DNA from: CAVWDI01 sp963753725
GTDB lineage: Bacteria; Chloroflexota; Anaerolineae; Anaerolineales; UBA4823
Assembly: GCA_963753725.1 (NCBI GenBank)
Contig: CAVWDI010000029.1
Location: 62,001-126,000 of the forward strand
Direction: 5' to 3'
DNA length: 64,000 nucleotides
Under the pieces are notes generated by a model. The model had not been told where the DNA came from and searched no databases. It saw only the letters and a program-made list of their open reading frames with translations. Below are positions 27,482-36,132 of the stretch, piece by piece. Numbering within the stretch: position 1 is the first letter of the stretch; each line of letters starts with the position of its first letter. A program made the position numbers and the translations under genes.

Positions 27482-28942
27482 TTACTGCTCCCCCTCCAAC
27501 CTGCGTGCAGCATTCTCAATAACCTCCAACGCGATGTCAATATCCTCCAGGTGGGTACGAAAACAACCCACCGCCATGCGCAACACAAATTTCCCATCAA
27601 CCCGGGTGGAGCTGATAAAAATGCGACCTTCCTGCTGGATAGCTTCTACCAGGCGGCGGTTAAACTCGTCCGCATCTCCCGAACTGGGCACATAGCGGTA
27701 GATCACAATCGATAAATCCGGATACGGCCCAACCTCAAACCCATCCATGGACTGGATCCGATCATAAAAATAGCGTGCCAGTTGAATCTTTTCTGACAGG
27801 GCAGCCCGGAAGGGCGCCGCACCCACGGCTTGCAAAGGCAGCCACAAGCGCAAACCGCGGAAATGTTTTGTCAGCTCAGGGGAAACAGCAGCTGGATCCA
27901 GTTCCTCTTCTAGATTGATAGCATCCTGCATATAATCGGCATCCGCGCTGTGGGCAGCCAGCATCTTTTTCCTGTCCTTGACCAATACCGCGCCCGTCCC
28001 GTATGGCAGAAAAAGCGTTTTGTGCGGGTCCATAACGATCGAATCGGACTGGTTCATACCCTTGAGCGCCTGATGTCCTTCCGGGCACAGGGCGAAAAAT
28101 GCCCCATATGCCCCATCCACGTGATGCCAGAGACCATATGAGCGGGCGATCTCGCCAATTTCCGCTAGCGGGTCCACAGAACCGGTATTAGTCGTCCCCG
28201 AAGATGACACAATCAGCCAGGGCAGCAATCCGTCCTGCACATCCGACTTGATGCAATCTTCCAACGCAGCGGCATGCATGCGGTAGGACGAATCAACCAG
28301 CACCTGGCGTTGAATACAACCGCTTAAACCGGCTACACCTAACGCTTTTGTGATGCAGTGATGGGTTTGTTCGGTCAGATACACCACCGATCGATGTATG
28401 CGCTCACCCTCCAAACCTTGCGCATCACGTGCGCTCACAATTGCGGTCAGATTGGCAATTGAACCACCGGATGCCAGGTTGCCCCCCGCTGATTCCGGAT
28501 AGCCGACCATATCGGCCATCCAGCGCAGCAGCAGGTTCTCCATGCGCACTGCCCCCGGACTGGCATAGAAAATGCCCGCATAGCGGTTCGTCAAGGCAGC
28601 CAGATAATCCCCCAGAGCGGCGTAATAGAGCCCTCCGCCGGGGATGTACCCCAGGAACCGTCCCGAAGTTGGGTTGATGCCCACACTGGCTACATCCTCC
28701 TGAAAGAGCTTTAATGTCTCTTCGATCCCAATACCTCTCTCTGAAATGGGCGCATCCAATAAACCGCGCCCGTTATCCACACGGTCGTTGTAAGCAGGCG
28801 CGGATGATATCGATCCGAGGAAGTCCTCACCGTAACCAGCCACATCTCCCAGCAGCCTGCCCCGCTGCTCGCCGTCCGGGTCTAAGAAACGCGCCCGCTT
28901 TTCAAGTTCTCTTATATTGTCTATTTGACTGCTTTTATTCAT
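27482..28942 (-). CDS. Pyridoxal-phosphate-dependent decarboxylase, group II
   Basis: This 486-residue protein is of the aromatic-amino-acid/glutamate decarboxylase family. It has FLGYIPGGGLYYAALGDYLAA near residue 90, SGTTNTGSVDPLAEIGEIA, HVDGAYG (cofactor Asp) and SIVMDPHKTLFLPYGTGAVLVKD, where Lys forms the Schiff base. Substrate preference cannot be fixed. Its start overlaps the upstream methyltransferase gene by eight bases, so they form an operon with the DUF1801 gene. Confidence 0.88.
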   Translation of the reverse strand: MNKSSQIDNIRELEKRARFLDPDGEQRGRLLGDVAGYGEDFLGSISSAPAYNDRVDNGRGLLDAPISERGIGIEETLKLFQEDVASVGINPTSGRFLGYIPGGGLYYAALGDYLAALTNRYAGIFYASPGAVRMENLLLRWMADMVGYPESAGGNLASGGSIANLTAIVSARDAQGLEGERIHRSVVYLTEQTHHCITKALGVAGLSGCIQRQVLVDSSYRMHAAALEDCIKSDVQDGLLPWLIVSSSGTTNTGSVDPLAEIGEIARSYGLWHHVDGAYGAFFALCPEGHQALKGMNQSDSIVMDPHKTLFLPYGTGAVLVKDRKKMLAAHSADADYMQDAINLEEELDPAAVSPELTKHFRGLRLWLPLQAVGAAPFRAALSEKIQLARYFYDRIQSMDGFEVGPYPDLSIVIYRYVPSSGDADEFNRRLVEAIQQEGRIFISSTRVDGKFVLRMAVGCFRTHLEDIDIALEVIENAARRLEGEQ

Positions 28943-29726
28943 TTGCTTTTTTAAGTCCTGAAATCAGAATATGATAATTGGCAAAAGATGCCTGCACGCT
29001 TCCAAAATCTTTTGGCTGCATCCACGCCAACACCTCCTCGGGCACCCGATCCACCATCTCTTCCAGATCTTCCATTACCTGCTGCGAGGCACTCTGGCGT
29101 TCTGCCCACTCGTAGAACATGTGCCTTTTCAATACCAATTCAACCTGACTCACTTCCAGTCCATTATCCTGGTACATCTGCCGCCATTCATTTTCGCTGT
29201 ACGCTTGGTGGTGACTGGGATCGCGCAGCTTTTCGAAACTTTCTATGTATCCGGCAACATTTTTATCTTCTGGCAGCACGTGATCTTCGACCATGAGCAT
29301 TCCGTCAGCCTTGAGCACGCGTACGCTTTCCTTGACAAACAGACCTGCCTGGTTGAAATGGTGCACAGCCACGCGGCAGGTGACCAGATCAAATATTAAA
29401 TCAGCAAAGGGAAGATGTTCGGCGTCCGCAAAATCAAATATAACGTTGCTGACCCCACCCTCAGCGATAAACCCGCGCGCGGCTTTCAGCATACCCAGTG
29501 TGATATCCGTGGCGATCACTTGTTTTACATAAGGGGCGAACTTGAGAGCAGTGTGCCCTCCTCCAGTCGCGACGTCTAGAATAATCCACTCCGCTTCAGG
29601 TTGGGCGATCTCCAGCAGGCGCTGCAGTTCGAGAGCCTTAGCATGAGTTGCGCTGCTCACATAACGCCCCGCAAACCGATCGAAGCGCTTCCTGGATAAA
29701 GATTTCGCATCACTCCCTGAATCCAT
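28935..29726 (-). CDS. SAM-dependent methyltransferase (UbiE/class I)
   Basis: This 263-residue class I methyltransferase has ILDVATGGGHTALKFAP (motif I), VIATDITLGMLKAARGF and FDLVTCRVAVHHFNQAGLFVKESVRVLKADG. It resembles small-molecule methyltransferases of the UbiE type. Its start codon overlaps the stop of the DUF1801 gene (TAATG) and its end overlaps the decarboxylase start, showing tight coupling. Confidence 0.85.
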   Translation of the reverse strand: MDSGSDAKSLSRKRFDRFAGRYVSSATHAKALELQRLLEIAQPEAEWIILDVATGGGHTALKFAPYVKQVIATDITLGMLKAARGFIAEGGVSNVIFDFADAEHLPFADLIFDLVTCRVAVHHFNQAGLFVKESVRVLKADGMLMVEDHVLPEDKNVAGYIESFEKLRDPSHHQAYSENEWRQMYQDNGLEVSQVELVLKRHMFYEWAERQSASQQVMEDLEEMVDRVPEEVLAWMQPKDFGSVQASFANYHILISGLKKANE

Positions 29727-30076
29727 TAATTTGCTCGCTGCTTTGCGACTGTTTCCACCAGAATTTGCCTGATCGTATCCATCGGCAGGTCTTTGATCTT
29801 CCGAAAACGGATGCAGCTTTTTCCTACATCCAGGTGATCGAGTTCATAGCGATGTTCTTCTACCAGCTCTACATCCATATACAGACTTATATAATGTTTT
29901 TGGGATGCAGTCGCGCACACAACCTCATCCAATTCATAGGTCGGCATGCGATACTGCATGGTTTCATTTATCTCAGGAACCGTTCCTAAAATGAGCGCAC
30001 GAATTTGTTCCAGGGCTGCCTTACGATCGGGTGGGAGGTTTTCGATATATTGGTCGACTTGCGGATTTTTTTCCAT
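29726..30076 (-). CDS. DUF1801 (YdhG-like) protein
   Basis: This protein of about 116 residues matches the DUF1801 family: VDQYIENLPPDRKAALEQIRALI, then PEINETMQYRMPTYELD, YISLYMD and CIRFRKIKDLP. GGAGG sits just before the ATG at 30076, which is preferred over an ATG 18 bases upstream. The family has a frataxin-like fold of unclear function. First gene of the three-gene operon ending with the decarboxylase. Confidence 0.82.
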   Translation of the reverse strand: MEKNPQVDQYIENLPPDRKAALEQIRALILGTVPEINETMQYRMPTYELDEVVCATASQKHYISLYMDVELVEEHRYELDHLDVGKSCIRFRKIKDLPMDTIRQILVETVAKQRAN

Positions 30077-30118
30077 ATTGAGTCCTCCATTCATAGGGTT
30101 TATTAGTCAGCATAATGA

Positions 30119-30925
30119 TCAATAGTTTAGACAAATTTTGAAAAGTTGTGCAATTTCGGGTTTGTTTTTTGCGAACTGGTCGGGTGTCTCGCGCCGGTTC
30201 ACAAAGTATTTCCCACTCAGATCCCCAGCTTCAGGATCGGTGACTAACCATACCGCTGTCCTGGCGCCCTCATCGGGCGAATCCCGTCCGTTGGTTCCCA
30301 TGGCAGTTGTCAATTGGGAGTTGACCACACCAGGATGGCATGCGTTTACCAGGATGTCGTCAGATGCTAACCTGTCTGCCAGAGCAGCACTTAACATGCG
30401 GTTAGCCTGCTTGGATTGGCGGTAAGCGTTGTGATTATCATATCGGCGTCGTTTAAATTCCAGGTCTTCCAGGTCAAGACCGCCAGCATAATTACTGGCC
30501 ACATTCACCACTCGTGCGGGAGCGTCAGATTTCAGATGCTTGAGAAAATCGATTGTCATCCACAAATATCCAAGCACATTTGTGGCAAACTGCAGCTCAA
30601 TACCACGCGAGGTTTCTGTGCGCACACGCGGTGCAATGACCGCGTTATTGACCAGCGCGTACAGCGGCTCCCGCCAGCGCTCCGAAAAATTCCTGATGGA
30701 AGCGCGGCTGGATAAATCGACTAATTCGTATGCGACTTTGGTGTTGCCTGTGGCGCGAACGATGTTCTCGACACATACCCGCGCCTTGTTTTCATTTCTC
30801 GCAGTAAGGATCACAAAATAGCCCCCCTCCATGACGGCGATCTGCCGGGCGATGGCCTCCCCGATCGCTCCTGTCGCGCCAGTTACAATAACGTTTTTAG
30901 CTTGCGTTTTCCCGATTCTATTCAT
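30119..30925 (-). CDS. Short-chain dehydrogenase/reductase
   Basis: This 268-residue protein has the nucleotide-binding start VTGATGAIGEAIARQIA and the catalytic YRQSK (YxxxK), with NxxS-type ANVASNYAG upstream. The organisation is closest to retinol-dehydrogenase-like SDRs (HPGVVNSQLT). Substrate unknown. Confidence 0.85.
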   Translation of the reverse strand: MNRIGKTQAKNVIVTGATGAIGEAIARQIAVMEGGYFVILTARNENKARVCVENIVRATGNTKVAYELVDLSSRASIRNFSERWREPLYALVNNAVIAPRVRTETSRGIELQFATNVLGYLWMTIDFLKHLKSDAPARVVNVASNYAGGLDLEDLEFKRRRYDNHNAYRQSKQANRMLSAALADRLASDDILVNACHPGVVNSQLTTAMGTNGRDSPDEGARTAVWLVTDPEAGDLSGKYFVNRRETPDQFAKNKPEIAQLFKICLNY

Positions 30926-31067
30926 ATTAATATGAGTATTCCAATTCGGGAATTATATCGTGAGATCCCTGGTTTCCATCCTTTGAAGGGATATCTTTTG
31001 GATCAAGTTTCTAAATTTTTACTCCATTTTAAAGCCATCAACGTGGGTTTTCTGGTCCCTGATCAAT

Positions 31068-31110
31068 CAAAAAAGGCCGAATACTCCCCGATAATATAAG
31101 CCCTTTTTTC
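31068..31110. terminator. Bidirectional terminator-like hairpin
   Basis: AAAAAAGG (31069-31076) and CCTTTTTT (31102-31109) are exact complements about 25 bases apart. Either strand would end in a U-rich tract, so it may insulate the divergent SDR gene from the hdr promoter. Confidence 0.45.
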
Positions 31111-31114
31111 AATT

Positions 31115-31171
31115 CGTGACATATATCACGTTGACATTAGAAATTCATTAGGCTAAAATTTGATCAAATTT
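31115..31171 (+). promoter_or_regulatory. hdr/met operon promoter with CRP/FNR-like site and palindromic operator
   Basis: TTGACA (31131-31136) and TAAAAT (31154-31159) are 17 bases apart. Immediately upstream, CGTGA-N6-TCACG (31115-31130) has the half-site spacing of CRP/FNR-family operators; its centre lies near -43 of the expected start, the classic class II activator position. A perfect 16-base palindrome, AAATTTGATCAAATTT (31156-31171), covers the start site and could bind a repressor. An untranslated leader of about 285 bases follows. Confidence 0.6.
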
Positions 31172-31204
31172 GGTATATTTATTTTACTGGTAGCCAACTG
31201 AATA

Positions 31205-31283
31205 AAAAAATCCGGAAAATCTCGGTAATAATCGCAAAACTAAAGGGCCAACCAGTTATCATCACTGCCACGAGCCTTTTTTA
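31205..31283 (+). terminator. Leader terminator-like element with possible antiterminator pairing
   Basis: AAAGGGCC (31242-31249) and GAGCCTTTTTT (31272-31282) form an imperfect terminator inside the hdr leader. ACTGGT (about 31188) is complementary to ACCAGT (31250-31255) inside the hairpin, so an alternative pairing could prevent it. The stretch ATCACTGCC and the TAATAAT box upstream are shared with the element at 17032-17155. Function is inferred. Confidence 0.35.
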
Positions 31284-31450
31284 ATTAAGGATAAAAGGTG
31301 GCTAAAAATTATCATCGAAATATACGAAACAACATTTCTCCCATCGGTCCAGAAGGCCCAAACGCACCCGTACTGATGCCCTCTGCCCTTCCTGTACCGA
31401 TCGGAAGGCAGTTTGTCAATTGAAAGTAAATTAACATCGGAGCCGAATTG

Positions 31451-34400
31451 ATGCAGGATTTACCTATCGTTACAATGAATAACAATGCAGCCACGCAGAC
31501 GCAGCCCGCGGCTGCTATGGTGATCGGGGGCGGTATCGCTGGTATGCGGTCAGCCCTGGACCTGGCGGACGCTGGTTTGAAAGTCTACCTGGTGGAGCAG
31601 ACCCCCTGTCTGGGCGGACGAGTAGCGCAGTTAGGCTATATGTTCCCCCAGCATGATTGTGTGCTGTGCCGGGGTACACCCGATCACGGATACGGCTGCA
31701 CGCGGCCTTCCATATCTCCCGCTTATATCCATAATAACCAGCACCCCAATATCGAAATCCTGACCAATACCCGTGTGGTTGATGTGGGCGGGCAGGTTGG
31801 CGACTTTTTCGTTTCGATGCGCCAGGAACCACGCTATGTAAACCCTATTCGCTGCATCAACTGCGGTTACTGCGCAGAGGTGTGCCCGGTTGAACTGCCC
31901 GACGGTTACCAACAAGGTTTCACGACCCGCAAAGCAGCCTATAAAGTCGCTGCTCGATCCGAGCCGAACGCATATATCATCGACCGCGGCCCGTACTGCG
32001 ACGACTGCCGGAAATGCGTGGACGTCTGCCCAACGGACGCCATCGACCTGGACGACCAGCCCCGTCTGCTTACTGTGGAAGTGGGCGCCATCATCCTGGC
32101 CCTGGGATTCCAGGTATACGACCCGACTGAACTGGGCGAATTGGGACACGGGCGCTACGCCAACGTTCTGAACGCAATGCAGTACGAGCGGCTTGCCAGC
32201 CGTTCCGGACCAACCGAAGGCATTGTCGAACGCCCTTCGGATGGAAAAAAACCGCAGTCTATTGCCTGGCTGCAGTGTATCGGATCGCGTGACCAGAACA
32301 ACGCCTACTGCTCTTCCATCTGCTGCATGTACGCCACCAAAGAAGCCATTCTTGCTAAACAGCGCCTGGGAGAAGATATATCCTGCCGGGTCTTCATCAT
32401 GGACGAGCGCGCATTTAATAAGGAATACAGCACCTACTTTGAAAATGCACGCACAAAGAACAATATTGAATACACTCGCTGCCGGGTTTCGGGCATTCGC
32501 GAGGACCCGGGGTCTAAGGACCTGATATTACAGTACGCGGATCCAAATGGCGAAATTCAAGAAGAACGTTTTAATATGGTTGTGCTCGCGACCGGATTAC
32601 AGCCCCCCGATGCTGCCGCTCAGATCTCCAGCATGCTGAATGTCGAACTGAACAGCTATGGATTCTGTGAAACAGATAAGTTCCACCCGCTGCAAACCAC
32701 CCGTCCAGGAGTATTCGTATGCGGCGCATTCTCCTCTCCAAAAGAAATCGTTGAGACGATCATCGACGCCAGCGGCGCTGCAGCCGAAGTCATGCGCCTT
32801 TTGAACGACCGCTTGAATACCTACCCCATTTCCCATGAACTGCCCTTCCTTTCCGAGAACAGCCTGCCTCCAGAGCGTGATGCGAGTCAGGAAGAACCAA
32901 GAGTCGGCGTATTCGTTTGCACTTGTGCCGGTACACTCGCCAAAGACGTTAATAAAGTAGATGTGCTTGATCTGAAAGCCCTGGCTCATTCAGCCTCATA
33001 TTGGCCGGGTGTCGTTTCATCACAGATATTAGAGACAGCCTGCTTCCCTGAGGGCCTGCAGGCCATTAAAGACAAGATACATGAAATGGGATTAAACCGG
33101 GTGGTAGTCGCAGCTTGCAGCAACCGCACCCACGATTCGCTCTTTCAGCGCACATTACGCCAGAGCGGCTTAAACCCATATCTGCTCGAACTGGTAAACC
33201 TGAGAGAACAATGCAGCCAGGTTCACAATATGCAGCCTGATGTAGCTAACCGCAAAGCGCAGGAACTGGTGCGTATGGCGGTAGGTCGTATATCCGCTGC
33301 GCAGCCAGTCCATAAAGACAAGCACCGCTGTCGACCCAGCGCCCTGGTTATTGGAGGCGGCGCGGCCGGGATGACATCAGCATTAGCGATCGCTGACAGC
33401 GGCTATGATGTGCACCTGGTTGAACGCTCCGAAATGCTGGGAGGCAACCTGCTGACCCTGCACTATGTAGCAGAAGGATATAACCCCCAACTTCTGCTGC
33501 GCGACCTGGTCAACCGCGTCATGGCACACAAACGTATCGCAACATACACCAACACCGAGATTACAAACCACGACGGGCACGTCGGTTTCTTCCAGACCGA
33601 CCTCGAAACCCGGCGTCCGGACAATGGGATTGAGCATATTCACATCGAACACGGTGTGACCATCCTGGCAACCGGTGCGCGTGAAGCTAAATCGCACCCA
33701 CTGCTTGAATATCCGGATGTGATAACGCAGCGCGACCTGGAGGAAAAGGTCATCCACCATCCAGAGGAAATCGCGGCGCTAAAAGATGTGGTTATGATCC
33801 AGTGCGTGCAGCCCGAAGGCGTGGAGTTTTACTGCTCGCGCGTTTGCTGCACAAATACGATGAAGAATGCCATCCGCATTAAACTCTTTAATCCGAACTG
33901 CAATGTGACCGTACTCTATCGCAATATCGTCACATATGGTTTCCGGGAGGAATACTACACCGAAGCGCGAAAACTGGGCGTTATTTTTGTCCGGTATACC
34001 GAAGAAGAACCGCCGGAGGTGTATTTCGATGAGGATTACGACCGTATGCGTGTGCGTGTACGTGACCTGAACCTAAACCGGCAGTTGGATATCCCAACAG
34101 ATTTGATCCCGTTGAGCATGTCGATCTTACCCTCAACAGGCACGATTAAAATGGCTGAAATGCTGCGCGTGCCGCTTTCCAGTGAAGGATTCTTCAAAGA
34201 AGCGCAAATGAAGCTGCGCCCGATGGATTTTATGCGTGAAGGCATCTTTTTAGCCGGCATGGCTCACTATCCCAAATTCCTAGAGGAGAGCATCAGCCAC
34301 GCTCTGGCTGCCGCTTCACGAGCATTGGGGTTGTTATCGTCCCAGGAATTGCTTTATCTTGGTGGTGTAGTCGCCCATGTAGACCCCGAAAAATGTGTGG

Positions 34401-34678
34401 GATGTTTGACATGCACCAGGACCTGCCCGTTCGAAATTCCTCAAGTCATCGAAAGAGAGAATATTTATGGCGTGGGCGGTCTCGGTGGCGCGGCGTTTAT
34501 CGATCCAGCCCAATGCCAGGGTTGCGGTACCTGCACGGGTGAGTGCCCGGCGAACGCCATCCAGCTGATCAATTACACTGACGATCAGATTATGCTGACT
34601 GAGATCGGCGGTTTGGGTCAGTGGTTACCCGATCCTATATTAATAAACGAAGAAGTTAAAATTCCAGGATTAGACTGA
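31451..34678 (+). CDS. hdrA: HdrA-type flavoprotein, two tandem HdrA modules
   Basis: This 1075-residue protein has an N-terminal HdrA module: FAD site VIGGGIAGMRSALDLADAGLKV, DCVLCRGTPDHGYGC, and ferredoxin clusters CINCGYCAEVCP and CDDCRKCVDVCP. A second HdrA module begins near residue 630 (ALVIGGGAAGMTSALAIADSG). Two more clusters lie at the C-terminus (CVGCLTCTRTCP, CQGCGTCTGECP). HdrA carries the flavin where electrons bifurcate in heterodisulfide-reductase-type complexes. ATG at 31451 has GGAG upstream and is preferred over the TTG just before it. The mvhD gene follows after four bases. Confidence 0.9.
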   Translation: MQDLPIVTMNNNAATQTQPAAAMVIGGGIAGMRSALDLADAGLKVYLVEQTPCLGGRVAQLGYMFPQHDCVLCRGTPDHGYGCTRPSISPAYIHNNQHPNIEILTNTRVVDVGGQVGDFFVSMRQEPRYVNPIRCINCGYCAEVCPVELPDGYQQGFTTRKAAYKVAARSEPNAYIIDRGPYCDDCRKCVDVCPTDAIDLDDQPRLLTVEVGAIILALGFQVYDPTELGELGHGRYANVLNAMQYERLASRSGPTEGIVERPSDGKKPQSIAWLQCIGSRDQNNAYCSSICCMYATKEAILAKQRLGEDISCRVFIMDERAFNKEYSTYFENARTKNNIEYTRCRVSGIREDPGSKDLILQYADPNGEIQEERFNMVVLATGLQPPDAAAQISSMLNVELNSYGFCETDKFHPLQTTRPGVFVCGAFSSPKEIVETIIDASGAAAEVMRLLNDRLNTYPISHELPFLSENSLPPERDASQEEPRVGVFVCTCAGTLAKDVNKVDVLDLKALAHSASYWPGVVSSQILETACFPEGLQAIKDKIHEMGLNRVVVAACSNRTHDSLFQRTLRQSGLNPYLLELVNLREQCSQVHNMQPDVANRKAQELVRMAVGRISAAQPVHKDKHRCRPSALVIGGGAAGMTSALAIADSGYDVHLVERSEMLGGNLLTLHYVAEGYNPQLLLRDLVNRVMAHKRIATYTNTEITNHDGHVGFFQTDLETRRPDNGIEHIHIEHGVTILATGAREAKSHPLLEYPDVITQRDLEEKVIHHPEEIAALKDVVMIQCVQPEGVEFYCSRVCCTNTMKNAIRIKLFNPNCNVTVLYRNIVTYGFREEYYTEARKLGVIFVRYTEEEPPEVYFDEDYDRMRVRVRDLNLNRQLDIPTDLIPLSMSILPSTGTIKMAEMLRVPLSSEGFFKEAQMKLRPMDFMREGIFLAGMAHYPKFLEESISHALAAASRALGLLSSQELLYLGGVVAHVDPEKCVGCLTCTRTCPFEIPQVIERENIYGVGGLGGAAFIDPAQCQGCGTCTGECPANAIQLINYTDDQIMLTEIGGLGQWLPDPILINEEVKIPGLD

Positions 34679-34682
34679 TATT

Positions 34683-35210
34683 ATGAATTCAGCAAAATCT
34701 AATAACGGGTTTGAACCGGAAATTACCGCCTTCTACTGCGTTTACTGCGGGTATATGGCGGCAGATACAGCTGGCGCGCTGCATGTACAATACCCGGCGA
34801 ATGTGAAATTCGTCCGTCTGCCGTGTACCGGCAAGACCGATATCCGCTACATCCTCGAAGCTTTCGAACAAGGCGCAGACGGCGTTTATCAGGTCGCCTG
34901 CCCTATTGGAAACTGCCACCATGTGCGCGGCAATGAACGCGGATTAGCCAGGATCAAGCGCGCAAAACAGATACTGGACGATATTGGCCTGGGAGGTGAG
35001 CGTCTGGATATGTTTTTTATGTCCGGCAGCCAGGGGCAGGCTTTCGCCATTGCTGCTCATACGATGACCGAACGAATTCGCAAATTAGGACCAAGCCCTT
35101 TTAAAGAGGATAAAACTCAAAATTTAGCTGCACAGGTATTACCGGCTGACTCGAAAAACAATCAATCCACTGAAAACAACGGAAATGAGCAATTCCGAGG
35201 CAGGAAGTAA
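34683..35210 (+). CDS. mvhD: MvhD-type iron-sulfur electron-transfer subunit
   Basis: This 175-residue protein has the MvhD/FrhD hydrogenase delta-subunit layout: FYCVYCGYMAADTAG, RLPCTGKTDIRYILEAFEQGADGV, VACPIGNCHHVRGN and a helical C-terminus. MvhD passes electrons into HdrA through a [2Fe-2S] cluster. All the Cys residues are encoded normally here, which makes it the internal reference for the second mvhD gene, where the Cys of VACP is TGA. The last 30 residues are polar and probably disordered. Confidence 0.9.
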   Translation: MNSAKSNNGFEPEITAFYCVYCGYMAADTAGALHVQYPANVKFVRLPCTGKTDIRYILEAFEQGADGVYQVACPIGNCHHVRGNERGLARIKRAKQILDDIGLGGERLDMFFMSGSQGQAFAIAAHTMTERIRKLGPSPFKEDKTQNLAAQVLPADSKNNQSTENNGNEQFRGRK

Positions 35211-35274
35211 CTTAACCTATTAAAATTAAGCAAGGTCAATGGGAATTTGGATCGTCAGAATGTGAGGAAACACG

Positions 35275-36132
35275 ATGACTGATAACAATACCATCCCAGC
35301 ACCACCAAAAACCACCGGCGCAGTAATGGTCGTCGGCGGCGGCATCGCGGGTATGCAGGCTTCCCTGGATCTAGCCGACCAGGGTTTTAAAGTCTATCTG
35401 ACCGAAACCGCTTCCGCTATCGGGGGCAAGATGGCGCAGTTGGATAAGACTTTTCCAACAAACGACTGCGCCATGTGCACCATCTCACCCAAGCTGGTCG
35501 AAATCGGCTGCCACCCAAACATCAAAGTGATGACCAGCAGCGAAGTCCTTGAAGTAAAGGGGCAGGCTGGAGATTTTAACGTCAGCGTGAAGCACAAAGC
35601 GCGCTATATCGATGTTGACCGCTGCGTGGGATGCGGCGACTGCGCCGATGTCTGCCCGATCATCATTCCTGACGAATTCAACGAAGGTCTCTCCCAACGC
35701 CGTGCGGCATTCAAACTCTACCCACAGGCTGTACCCAATGCATATGCGATAGAGAAACGCGGCATCGCTCCCTGCCGGGATGCCTGTCCAGCTGGGCAGC
35801 GCGCCCAGGGCTATATTGCCCTGATCCGGGAGGCACGCTGGGATGATGCCCTGCGCGTGATCAAGATGGATAACCCCTTCCCTGGTATTTGCGGCCGTAT
35901 CTGCAATCACCGCTGTGAAGAAGCCTGCAACCGTGGGATCGTTGACGAACCGATAAACATCCGGGCATTAAAACGTTTTGTAACCGATAAAGTTTACGAG
36001 GCGCCGCGCGGTACCTCAGGAACCTGCCTCCAGGCTGTTCGACCAGCAGGTAGCCATTATCGGTGCCGGACCATGCGGTCTGACCGCTGCCCAGGATATT
36101 ATCAATGCCGGGTATGGGGTGACTGTGTTTGA
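35275..36132 (+). CDS. Giant HdrA-GltD-HdrA fusion, N-terminal part (frameshifted)
   Basis: The first 150 residues are an HdrA flavin region (VVGGGIAGMQASLDLADQGFKVYL, MAQLDKTFPTNDCAMCT) with one ferredoxin cluster (CVGCGDCADVCP). From residue 160 comes the iron-sulfur domain of GltD/NfnB-type enzymes (APCRDACPAGQRAQGYI, then CGRICNHRCEEACNRG). The frame breaks about 36008-36014; frame +1 then reads VPQEPASRLFDQQVAIIGAGPCG. Removing one G from GCGCGGTACC joins both parts into 1545 residues. Codons after about 36008 in this frame are not real. Confidence 0.85.
   Translation: MTDNNTIPAPPKTTGAVMVVGGGIAGMQASLDLADQGFKVYLTETASAIGGKMAQLDKTFPTNDCAMCTISPKLVEIGCHPNIKVMTSSEVLEVKGQAGDFNVSVKHKARYIDVDRCVGCGDCADVCPIIIPDEFNEGLSQRRAAFKLYPQAVPNAYAIEKRGIAPCRDACPAGQRAQGYIALIREARWDDALRVIKMDNPFPGICGRICNHRCEEACNRGIVDEPINIRALKRFVTDKVYEAPRGTSGTCLQAVRPAGSHYRCRTMRSDRCPGYYQCRVWGDCV

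Noticed and set aside
31515..31832. Minus-strand open frames inside hdrA and other large genes
   Set aside because: They are antisense shadows of GC-rich coding sequence without family motifs or ribosome sites.
36002..36120. Two separate genes at the HdrA-GltD junction
   Set aside because: Neither half has a sensible end or start there, and the FAD motif VAIIGAGPCG begins before any start codon in the second frame.
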